Origin: an uncultured Fretibacterium sp.
Lineage (GTDB): Bacteria; Synergistota; Synergistia; Synergistales; Aminobacteriaceae
Assembly: GCA_905373185.1 (NCBI GenBank)
Contig: CAJPSE010000104.1
Location: 1-6,196, forward strand
Direction of reading: 5' to 3'
DNA: 6,196 bases
The notes below the pieces were generated by a model, which was given only the letters and a program-made list of their open reading frames with translations, did not search any database and was not told the origin of the DNA. Position 1 is the stretch's first letter. Each line of letters opens with the position of its first letter. This document shows, in pieces, positions 1-4,483 of the stretch. Made by a program: the position numbers and the translations under genes.

Positions 1-267
1 GAGAGGGCCCTGGCCACCTGCACCACGGGCCCCCACCAGCATGACGGCGAGGACCCTCGGCAGCCTGATATTGAACAGCACCGTCGCCATTCTGCCGTCG
101 GCAATCGGGGACAGGTCGAGGATGCGGTGCCAGACGGCGGCGGCAAGCTCTCCGACCCTGATGGGATACCTGCCGATCGCGAAGGACAGGAAGAACAGGA
201 CGACGGGGACGGCGGCCATCAAGGACCATTTCAGCCCCCTCGGGAGGAGCCTCGGACGCGGTCCCAT
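1..267 (-). CDS. FecCD-family ABC transporter permease, N-terminal part, cut by window edge
   Basis: This is the first ~80 residues of an inner-membrane permease of the BtuC/FecCD family, which imports iron-siderophore, haem, cobalamin or related metal complexes with a periplasmic binding protein and an ATPase. The ATG at 267 has an SD (GGAGG, 277-281) nine bases upstream. Residues 15-33 form a hydrophobic segment (SLMAAVPVVLFFLSFAIG) and residues 67-80 carry the family signature (IRLPRVLAVMLVGA) that precedes the second helix. The family normally continues with a hydrophobic AL..SG..Q stretch. Here residues 81-89 read RGAGGQGPL instead, because positions 1-33 are an inverted copy of 924-956. 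True homology therefore ends near residue 78-80. It starts 30 bp after the DUF364 stop and is probably the second gene of that operon. The transported substrate cannot be told from this part. Confidence 0.8.
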   Translation of the reverse strand, partial: MGPRPRLLPRGLKWSLMAAVPVVLFFLSFAIGRYPIRVGELAAAVWHRILDLSPIADGRMATVLFNIRLPRVLAVMLVGARGAGGQGPL

Positions 268-276
268 GTCAGGCCC

Positions 277-281
277 CCTCC
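277..281 (-). promoter_or_regulatory. Ribosome binding site of the FecCD permease
   Basis: GGAGG on the minus strand, within a longer GGAGGGGG run, lies nine bases before the ATG at 267. It fixes that start and shows the permease is translated separately although only 30 bp follow the previous stop. Confidence 0.7.
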
Positions 282-297
282 GGACCGTTCGCGGCGG

Positions 298-1104
298 TCA
301 TCCCGGGCGCCTCCCGGAGCGGGGCCCATCGATGCTGACCATACGCCCTCCCGTGAAGATCTCCATCGAGCAGCCCCGCCGGATGGCCTCGTCCAGCCTC
401 TCCGGCTCCGTGCAGACGAACCCGGAGAGGTTGTCGGCGCCGTGTCCGAAGAGGACGGGGGAAAGCGGCACCGTAGGTCCCACCAGAGACACCTTGGTGT
501 CCCGGCAAATCTGCAGGAGGCGCGGCAGCGTCTTGTTGACGAGGGTCATGCCGGTGATGAAGACGTAGTCCTGCTCGGGCAGGATGTACTCGCAGGCGCT
601 GTCGGGGTAGTCGCCCGGCACGGGGTCGCGCTCCAGGATGGAGAGCCGGCACAGCGGCGCTATCAGCTCCTCGATGTGGGGGAAGTGCCCGATGATGGCC
701 ACCCTTTTCCCCGCGATCTCGTCGCGGAACGCATAAAAGGCGTTCTTCTCCGTCCGGCTCTCGATGTCGTCCCTCGGCTCGCCGGCCTCCTCGAAGCCGG
801 GGAGTGCCCGGACCCTGTCCCAGGAGTTGTAGTAGGCGTTCAGGGCCGCGACGCCCAGGGTGGCCTCCAGAAAATTCCAGGATTTGGACAGGGCCGCCGC
901 GTCCCGCAGCGCCATGCCCGTCAGGGGCCCGTGGTGCAGGTGGCCAGGGCCCTCTCCGTGCGTCGTGTGGGCGACGCCGGTGTTTCCGCCCGCGACGACC
1001 GTCGTCCATCGGCAGGCGATGTTGTAGGAGCTCACGGCGAGGCCGGGAGGGATCCCCGCAATCAGTTCGTCGTACAGGCGCCACAAGGCGGCCACCCCCT
1101 TCAC
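298..1104 (-). CDS. DUF364/DUF4213 putative heavy-metal-chelation protein
   Basis: A complete cytoplasmic protein of 268 aa. Residues ~8-95 match the N-terminal DUF4213 pattern (LYDELIAGIP near 10-19; SKSWNFLEATLGVAALNAYY near 73-92). Residues ~118-255 match DUF364, a Rossmann-like domain (KRVAIIGHFPHIEEL 133-147, ERDPVPGDYPDSACEYILP 158-176, ITGMTLVNKTLPRLL 183-197). The family is annotated as putative heavy-metal chelation and is often found beside metal/siderophore ABC transporters, as here; its biochemical activity is not established. Start choice is uncertain. GTG at 1104 has no clear SD. TTG at 1086 has an AAGGGGG eight bases upstream and would give WRLYDELIAG right after the start, as in relatives. 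The gene has its own promoter and probably shares an operon with the FecCD permease. Bases 924-956 inside it are repeated inverted at 1-33. Confidence 0.88.
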   Translation of the reverse strand: MKGVAALWRLYDELIAGIPPGLAVSSYNIACRWTTVVAGGNTGVAHTTHGEGPGHLHHGPLTGMALRDAAALSKSWNFLEATLGVAALNAYYNSWDRVRALPGFEEAGEPRDDIESRTEKNAFYAFRDEIAGKRVAIIGHFPHIEELIAPLCRLSILERDPVPGDYPDSACEYILPEQDYVFITGMTLVNKTLPRLLQICRDTKVSLVGPTVPLSPVLFGHGADNLSGFVCTEPERLDEAIRRGCSMEIFTGGRMVSIDGPRSGRRPG

Positions 1105-1112
1105 ACGGAAAC

Positions 1113-1151
1113 GGCCGTCACCGTATTGTTTCAGAAAATATCTCGACGGCC
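1113..1151 (-). repeat. Inverted repeat in the DUF364 leader
   Basis: Perfect 7-bp arms GGCCGTC (1113-1119) and GACGGCC (1145-1151) with a 25-nt loop lie between the predicted transcription start and the start codon. They could form a leader hairpin or be an operator at +1. There is no U-tract, so it is not a terminator. It matches no known riboswitch that I recognise. Confidence 0.35.
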
Positions 1152-1157
1152 CCCTTC

Positions 1158-1186
1158 ATTATCCCTCGCGGGACGCGGTAAGGCAA
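1158..1186 (-). promoter_or_regulatory. Probable sigma70 promoter for the DUF364-FecCD operon
   Basis: On the minus strand TTGCCT (1181-1186) and GATAAT (1158-1163) are separated by 17 bp. Transcription would start near 1151, giving a leader of about 50-65 nt. No clear full Fur box is visible, although GATAAT could be read as a Fur half-site. Confidence 0.5.
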
Positions 1187-1188
1187 CC

Positions 1189-1269
1189 ATGGTGGCGATC
1201 AGGCAGTATTGGGCTATAGTCAAGCAGGAGGACAGTCGAAGCGAAAAGGTAGGACGTGTCATCGATTGA
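1189..1269 (+). CDS. Possible 26-residue small ORF, unknown
   Basis: ATG at 1189 is preceded by TAAGG five bases upstream and gives a 26-residue peptide beginning MVAIRQYWAIVKQEDSR and ending GRVID, with a TGA stop. The composition is protein-like rather than shadow-like. However, it lies over the DUF364 promoter, has no clear plus-strand promoter, and may equally be a relic or chance. No family is recognised. Confidence 0.15.
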   Translation: MVAIRQYWAIVKQEDSRSEKVGRVID

Positions 1270-1335
1270 CAACAAAGCCTAACTTTTAGAGAGCGTTTCA
1301 AGCCCAGAAAAAAGTCCTCAGAAGGGGGGCTGTAG

Positions 1336-1341
1336 TATAAT
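1336..1341 (+). promoter_or_regulatory. Perfect TATAAT -10 element on the plus strand
   Basis: A consensus TATAAT lies 20 bp before a strong hairpin and U-tract. No good -35 is found at 16-18 bp spacing and there is no TGn extension, so the promoter would depend on its -10. The same 13 bases, TATAATTTAGCCA, recur in inverted orientation at 2302-2314, where they form the -10 region of the mini-operon. Confidence 0.4.
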
Positions 1342-1347
1342 TTAGCC

Positions 1348-1420
1348 AACATTCAAGACTGCCTCTTTCTTTCTCAGGGTTCGCCAGCCTTGGGAGTAAT
1401 AAGGAAGAGGCTCTTTTTTT
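1348..1420 (+). ncRNA. Candidate ~73-nt small RNA between an orphan promoter and terminator
   Basis: This is the transcript predicted from the TATAAT at 1336 to the U-tract at 1420. It would be almost entirely one long hairpin. Outer arms are GCCTCTT (1361-1367) and AAGAGGC (1405-1411), and inner pairing is CTCAGG with CCTTGGGAG. No plus-strand gene lies just upstream that would need this terminator, and none starts just downstream. The sequence does not match tRNA, SRP, 6S, tmRNA or a riboswitch class that I know. Inference only. Confidence 0.3.
1361..1420 (+). terminator. Rho-independent terminator, plus strand
   Basis: A long stem (outer arms GCCTCTT and AAGAGGC, with further internal pairs) is followed by seven T residues at 1414-1420. 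No T-run follows on the other strand, so it works for plus-strand transcription only. Confidence 0.6.
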
Positions 1421-1479
1421 GTTACAAGCGACCTACCGTGTCCATGAACAATGCAAACGAGATATCACCCGCTCCCTGC

Positions 1480-1616
1480 TCCTCAAGTCTTCACTGGAAA
1501 GCCCCCGGTGTTGGTCCGATTTTGGCGAGTCGGGCATCCCTTGTAGAAGGGAGGCAGTATTGAATGCTGAAGTTCTGGAGAAGCCCCAGCTTCAACTTCC
1601 GGTTGAAGTTGGGACG
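1480..1616 (+). mobile_element. Possible right-end relic of an IS200/IS605-type element
   Basis: A very strong hairpin occupies 1585-1613: a 12-bp stem (CCCAGCTTCAAC pairing with GTTGAAGTTGGG, one G-U) and loop TTCCG, with no U-tract on either strand. Right ends of IS200/IS605/IS1341 elements carry such subterminal hairpins overlapping the end of tnpB, often preceded by GAAGCCCC, which is seen here at 1580-1587. The plus-strand frame through it (EAVLNAEVLEKPQLQLPVEVG) resembles the degenerate tail seen after the TnpB zinc finger. No TnpB catalytic or zinc-finger motif remains, and no left end was found. Recognition is by pattern only. Confidence 0.3.
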
Positions 1617-1659
1617 CGCTTGGTGATAGCTGTCAGGCTTGAACCGGACTCCACCGTCC

Positions 1660-1920
1660 TCAGACGGTAGACGACGGAAGGGGCGGCTCTTCACGACCGT
1701 CCCGCTTTTTGTCCCCGCCACCCCTGGGACGTGCTCCACGAGCCGTCGCGTTGTACTCGTCGAGGTCGGCCTTGATGTACAGCTTTCCCCGAATGCAGGG
1801 GATGCGCCCGGCCTTGGTCTGCTGCGAGAGGTTCTGTCGGCTCATCCCCAAATAGTCCGCCGCTTCAGGGGTCGTGAAGACCTCGGACTCGATAATCTCA
1901 CGAAGTTTCCCCATCTTCAT
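1660..1920 (-). CDS. Excisionase-like helix-turn-helix DNA-binding protein (86 aa)
   Basis: A small DNA-binding protein of the HTH_17/excisionase type (MerR-like winged helix). Residues 15-57 hold the domain: FTTPEAADYLGMSRQNLSQQ is the helix-turn-helix and GRIPCIRGKLYIKADLDEY is the wing and following helix. Relatives act as phage or ICE excisionases or as small transcription factors. The tail (residues 58-86) is low-complexity and charged, with a glycine/arginine/lysine stretch. ATG at 1920 is chosen because it overlaps the preceding stop as ATGA and has GGAGGGGGAG six bases upstream. An in-frame ATG at 1956 exists but lies inside the upstream gene and upstream of that SD; ATG at 1914 is a further alternative. 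No integrase is seen nearby, so its partner is unknown. Confidence 0.75.
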   Translation of the reverse strand: MKMGKLREIIESEVFTTPEAADYLGMSRQNLSQQTKAGRIPCIRGKLYIKADLDEYNATARGARPRGGGDKKRDGREEPPLPSSTV

Positions 1921-2075
1921 CCACGTCTCCCCCTCCAATACCCGGCGAAGGTACACACCCAGACTCCCAAGGCACAGCCGAACAGGACAAAGGACACCCC
2001 CTCACGACTCCAGGCATAAAGAGGCACCGCGAGTGCCAGCAGTACGGGGACCATAACCAACACGATCTTTTGCAT
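1917..2075 (-). CDS. Small two-helix membrane protein (52 aa), unknown function
   Basis: ATG at 2075 to TGA at 1917. Residues 3-22 (IVLVMVPVLLALAVPLYAW) and ~28-46 (SFVLFGCALGVWVCTFAGY) are two hydrophobic segments separated by a short SREGV turn, with an arginine-rich end (WRGRRG). This suggests a hairpin microprotein in the inner membrane. Its stop overlaps the start of the HTH gene as ATGA, a classic sign of translational coupling and the best evidence that it is real. No SD is visible upstream, so its own initiation may depend on coupling to the ORF before it (19 bp gap). No family recognised. Confidence 0.5.
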   Translation of the reverse strand: MQKIVLVMVPVLLALAVPLYAWSREGVSFVLFGCALGVWVCTFAGYWRGRRG

Positions 2076-2094
2076 TTGTTCAACGGTGGATGTG

Positions 2095-2280
2095 TTAAGA
2101 TTTCAGGAGGAGGGGGGAAGTGGGGCTCTCACACTCGATCAGCGTTTCCGCTTTCAGTGCCTCTTCCTGCCCGGCTTCTTCAAACGCTTCCCTTTGGTGC
2201 CCTGCCAACCCAAATTAGGAAAGCAGGAGGTTAAGGAATGCTACCACGTCTCGAAGAAGCTGTTTTGTTTCTTCATCCAC
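2095..2280 (-). pseudogene. Small ORF with in-frame stop, first gene of the mini-operon
   Basis: GTG at 2280 follows a very strong SD (GGAGGAGG run at 2286-2295). It encodes MDEETKQLLRDVVAFLNLLLS and then meets TAA at 2215-2217. The same frame stays protein-like after the stop for 39 more codons (for example GHQREAFEEAGQEEALKAE, acidic and helical) up to TAA at 2095. Either a 60-residue gene was broken by one nonsense change, or only the 21-residue peptide is made. An overlapping ATG at 2276 would give just 11 residues. It has its own -10 and leads into the membrane microprotein 19 bp later. No family recognised. Confidence 0.4.
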
Positions 2281-2308
2281 CGTCACCTCCTCCTCTCTTG
2301 ATGGCTAA

Positions 2309-2314
2309 ATTATA
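2309..2314 (-). promoter_or_regulatory. -10 element of the mini-operon promoter
   Basis: A perfect TATAAT on the minus strand lies 28 bp before the GTG at 2280. At the usual spacing upstream there is only a weak TTAATT. It sits back-to-back with a plus-strand TATAAT at 2340-2345, making a divergent promoter region. Confidence 0.45.
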
Positions 2315-2339
2315 CCCTGTAGGTTGCTTTAAATTAATC

Positions 2340-2345
2340 TATAAT
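2340..2345 (+). promoter_or_regulatory. -10 element of a divergent plus-strand promoter
   Basis: A perfect TATAAT in an AT-rich stretch, with no good -35. It would drive the ribbon-helix-helix relic starting near 2397. Confidence 0.3.
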
Positions 2346-2396
2346 TAGCATCTTACCATTCCATCCAACGGGTTGGTTCAGATGGTTGTAGCCTTC

Positions 2397-2564
2397 ATGC
2401 CCCCGGTGCGGAGGGCCTGGAACCGAAAGGCTGTCAAAAAAAACCTCACAATCCCCGCATGAATGGAGGAGGAACTGAAAAAGTGCGACGATGTGAACGT
2501 CTCCCAGCTCCTCCAGGATGCCATCAAGAGGGAACTTGGCTTGAAAGAACCGGCTGTGGTCTAG
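2397..2564 (+). pseudogene. Ribbon-helix-helix antitoxin-like relic with in-frame TGA
   Basis: One reading frame from ATG 2397 to TAG 2562-2564 is interrupted only by TGA at 2460-2462. Before the stop it ends with a beta-strand-like KKNLTIPA. After the stop come MEEELKKCDD and then VNVSQLLQDAIKRELGLKE. Together this is the strand-helix-helix layout of short RHH repressors and type II antitoxins (CcdA/HicB-like). The TGA falls exactly between strand and first helix, so the gene is probably inactivated. Translation from ATG 2463 would give a 33-residue protein lacking the DNA-contacting strand. No SD precedes either ATG. No cognate toxin is recognisable beside it. Confidence 0.45.
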
Positions 2565-2722
2565 GCCAGGAGGTTCTCAATCCCTTCGAATATTTCCAAC
2601 ACCCATCTCGGGGCATATCACGAAGAAGCAAGCCCGCGTTGAGCAAGGTGCGGGCCATCGTCTCAGGGTATTCGTGCAAGGCCTTCTCCGGGGGAGCCCG
2701 CTGGCCACTATGGCATCAGTGA
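2561..2722 (-). pseudogene. Frameshifted C-terminal relic of an unrecognised gene
   Basis: On the minus strand one frame reads EKALHEYPETMARTLLNAG then LLLRDMP. Within a few bases a second frame takes over with PRWVLEIFEGIENLLA and a TAG stop at 2561-2563. Both stretches look like real protein, and joining them near 2615-2625 needs one small indel. A TGA closes the first frame just upstream near 2722, so only a C-terminal remnant is left. Its stop and that of the RHH relic on the opposite strand share CTAG at 2561-2564. I do not recognise the family; a decayed mobile-element gene is possible. Confidence 0.3.
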
Positions 2723-2774
2723 GCGGAAATAAGTACAGTTATGTGTCGGATATAGGGAAGTACTGACAAAAATT

Positions 2775-2801
2775 AAAAACCCCGCTTTCAAGCGGGGTTT
2801 T
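2775..2801 (-). terminator. Rho-independent terminator after tRNA-Gly (bidirectional)
   Basis: Arms CCCCGCTT (2780-2787) and AAGCGGGG (2790-2797) are flanked by A5 and T4. On the minus strand the stem is followed by TTTTTAATTTTT, so it ends the tRNA transcript. On the plus strand TTTT follows, so it also insulates the relics to the left. Confidence 0.85.
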
Positions 2802-2832
2802 CAGCATAACCGGACCATGCCGGATTGGTCTC

Positions 2833-2908
2833 TGGAGCGGACAACGGGATTCGAACCCGCGACCCTCAGCTTGGGAAGCTGATGCTCTACCAACTGAGCT
2901 ATATCCGC
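2833..2908 (-). tRNA. tRNA-Gly (anticodon CCC)
   Basis: A 76-nt cloverleaf on the minus strand. Acceptor arms GCGGATA and TGTCCGC pair fully with one G-T. The D-arm has AGCTCAGTTGGTAGAGC, the anticodon stem is TCAGC/GCTGA with loop TTCCCAA (anticodon CCC), and the T-arm contains GGTTCGAATCC. A 3' CCA is encoded. It reads GGG codons, frequent in this GC-rich sequence. It has its own promoter and terminator and is a single tRNA gene. Confidence 0.97.
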
Positions 2909-2923
2909 ATTTCCGATGCTGGA

Positions 2924-2952
2924 ATTATAGCCCAAAAAGCCCCTCCTGGCAA
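2924..2952 (-). promoter_or_regulatory. Promoter of tRNA-Gly
   Basis: TTGCCA (2947-2952) and TATAAT (2924-2929) on the minus strand with exactly 17 bp between them; the mature tRNA begins 15 bp after the -10. Confidence 0.85.
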
Positions 2953-2959
2953 GCGGGGT
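2934..2959 (-). terminator. Possible weak terminator after UDP-glucose dehydrogenase
   Basis: A 4-bp CCCC/GGGG stem (2940-2943 with 2955-2958) is followed by T5 on the minus strand. It overlaps the tRNA promoter -35. The stem is short, so some read-through into the tRNA is possible. Another small hairpin, CCTCG/CGAGG at 2963-2976, lies just before it. Confidence 0.35.
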
Positions 2960-2982
2960 CTCCCTCGCGGCCGAGGATGCAC

Positions 2983-4329
2983 TCAGGCCGAGGGGGGCCC
3001 GGAGTGGCCCCAGGCCGTCGGGCGGCCGATGGAGAGGTAGTCGAACCCCCTGCGGCGCATGTCGGAGCAGGAGTACAGGTTTCGGCCGTCCACGACAATA
3101 GGCTGCCGGAGCAGCCTCCCAATTCGGTCGAAGTCCGGCTGGCGGTAGATGTCCCACTCCGTCACCACGGCGAGGGCGTCCGCACCGTTAACGGCGTCGT
3201 AGGGTTCTTGGACGTACACCAGCCCTCGGCGGTCGCCCAGCGCCTCTCGGGTCTCCTCGACGGCGCGGGGATCGTGGGCCTGAACCCGGGCCCCGGCGTC
3301 CAGCAGGCTGCAGATCAGGACCTGGGCCGGGGCCTCGCGCGTGTCGGAGGTCTTGGGCTTGAAGGCCAGCCCCCACACGGCGATGGTCCGGCCCGACAGC
3401 TCGCCCAGCCGCTCGGAGAGCTTCTCGAAGAGTATTCCCTTCTGGCGCTCGTTCACCTCGTCCACCGCCGTGAGAAGCCGGGGCTCGTAGCCCGCCGACC
3501 GGGCGAAGTCGCGCAGTGCACGGACGTCCTTCGGGAAACACGAGCCGCCGTAGCCACACCCCGCGTAGAGGAACTTCGAGCCGATCCTGCTGTCCATGCC
3601 CATCGCCCGGCGCACACTCTCCACGTCGGCCCCGACACGGTCGCAAACGTTCGCCATCTCGTTCATGAAGGAGATGCGCGCCGCCAGCATCGCGTTGGCC
3701 GCGTACTTCGCCATCTCCGCCGACGCGATGTCCATGAAGAGGAGCCGCGACGGCTCGAGGAAGGAGTAGAGCGAGGTCAGGATCTCCCGGGCCTCGGGGG
3801 AGTCCGTGCCCAGCACGACCCGGTCCGGCTCCAGGAAGTCGCGCAGGGCGGCCCCCTCGCGCAGAAACTCCGGGTTAGAGGCCATCGACAGGCCGAGGCC
3901 GGCCGAACGGCCCTCGAGTTCGGCGGTTATCCAGTCCCGGACCCTGGCGTTCGTCCCCACGGGGACGGTGGACTTGACGACCGTCAGCAGGCCGCCGGAC
4001 ATCCCGCGGCCCACGCTGCGGGCGGCGCTCTCGACGTAGGACAGGTCCGCGCTGCCGTCGGGCGCCGAGGGGGTGCCCACCGTGATGAAGCAGACGTCCG
4101 CGCCCTTCAGGGCCTCCCCGACATCCGCGGTGAAGGAGAGCCGCCCCTCCTCCATGTTGCGGACCATCATCTCCGCAAGGCCGGGCTCGTAGAAGGGCAC
4201 CTCGCCACGGCATAGGGTCTCCACCCGCTCCAAGTCAGTGTCCGCGCAGACCACGATGTTACCGAACTTGGCCAGGCAGGTCCCCGTGACCAGCCCCACG
4301 TATCCCGTTCCGATCGTCGCCAGCTTCAT
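2983..4329 (-). CDS. ugd: UDP-glucose 6-dehydrogenase
   Basis: A complete cytoplasmic enzyme of 448 aa, the usual length. It oxidises UDP-glucose to UDP-glucuronate with two NAD+, supplying acidic sugars for capsule, exopolysaccharide or LPS. The N-terminal Rossmann domain has GTGYVG at 7-12 and D30 for NAD ribose. VKSTVPVGT is at 118-126 and NPEFLREG at 152-159. K208 (AEMAKYAANA) lies in the linking helix. The catalytic thiol is C264 in YGGSCFPKD (260-268). The C-terminal domain contains VWGLAFKPKTSDTRE (318-332) and VVDGRN (412-417). ATG 4329 is fixed by the motif starting at residue 3; only a distant GGAG is seen as RBS. A related UDP-ManNAc dehydrogenase is less likely given the motifs. 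No other sugar-polymer genes are in the window. Confidence 0.95.
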   Translation of the reverse strand: MKLATIGTGYVGLVTGTCLAKFGNIVVCADTDLERVETLCRGEVPFYEPGLAEMMVRNMEEGRLSFTADVGEALKGADVCFITVGTPSAPDGSADLSYVESAARSVGRGMSGGLLTVVKSTVPVGTNARVRDWITAELEGRSAGLGLSMASNPEFLREGAALRDFLEPDRVVLGTDSPEAREILTSLYSFLEPSRLLFMDIASAEMAKYAANAMLAARISFMNEMANVCDRVGADVESVRRAMGMDSRIGSKFLYAGCGYGGSCFPKDVRALRDFARSAGYEPRLLTAVDEVNERQKGILFEKLSERLGELSGRTIAVWGLAFKPKTSDTREAPAQVLICSLLDAGARVQAHDPRAVEETREALGDRRGLVYVQEPYDAVNGADALAVVTEWDIYRQPDFDRIGRLLRQPIVVDGRNLYSCSDMRRRGFDYLSIGRPTAWGHSGPPSA

Positions 4330-4389
4330 CGATTCCCGTCATCTCCATCCCACATTTTGCCCGCATTTTCGGTCCGGACTTGCCCGAGA

Positions 4390-4398
4390 ATCATAACA
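4390..4398 (-). promoter_or_regulatory. Possible extended -10 promoter for ugd
   Basis: TGTTATGAT on the minus strand fits an extended -10 (TGn plus TATGAT) about 60 bp before the ATG. No -35 is seen. With no terminator after the DUF2156 gene, ugd may also be reached by read-through. Confidence 0.3.
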
Positions 4399-4447
4399 CA
4401 CCCTGCCGAACCCCCTCCAGGCGTCTCGAGGGCCCTTGTATTTGAAG

Positions 4448-4483
4448 TCCTTACATTCCTTCGTACGTTCCCTCTTACGTTCC
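4448..4483 (-). repeat. 12-bp tandem repeat, three copies, across a stop codon
   Basis: On the minus strand the units are GGAACGTAAGAG, GGAACGTACGAA and GGAATGTAAGGA. The first unit includes the TAA stop of the DUF2156 gene (4475-4477). The period is a multiple of three, so copies 2 and 3 would read GTYE and GM-stop in the same frame. Confidence 0.6.

Noticed and set aside
127..1269. Long open frame (380 codons) on the plus strand
   Set aside because: It is the antisense shadow of the DUF364 gene in GC-rich DNA; composition is arginine/glycine/proline-rich with no domain.
1266..1271. Perfect TTGACA on the plus strand
   Set aside because: No acceptable -10 at 16-18 bp; the best candidate (TAGAGA at 15 bp) is weak, and the TATAAT at 1336 is too far.
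1131..1352. Minus-strand 73-codon frame upstream of DUF364
   Set aside because: It runs over the predicted promoter, has no SD and no family likeness.
1652..1671. CCGTC/GACGG hairpin at the end of the HTH gene as a terminator
   Set aside because: Only a 5-bp stem and no T-run on the minus strand after it.
1491..1739. Minus-strand 82-codon frame
   Set aside because: It overlaps the HTH gene end and the IS-like hairpin and has no SD; its sequence follows from the hairpin and not from a protein family.
2095..2564. Alternative genetic code or stop-codon recoding to explain the in-frame stops
   Set aside because: The two interrupted frames use different stops (TAA and TGA), and intact genes here end at TGA and TAA, so decay is the simpler explanation.
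2977..4215. Long open frame (412 codons) on the plus strand
   Set aside because: Antisense shadow of the well-supported UDP-glucose dehydrogenase gene.
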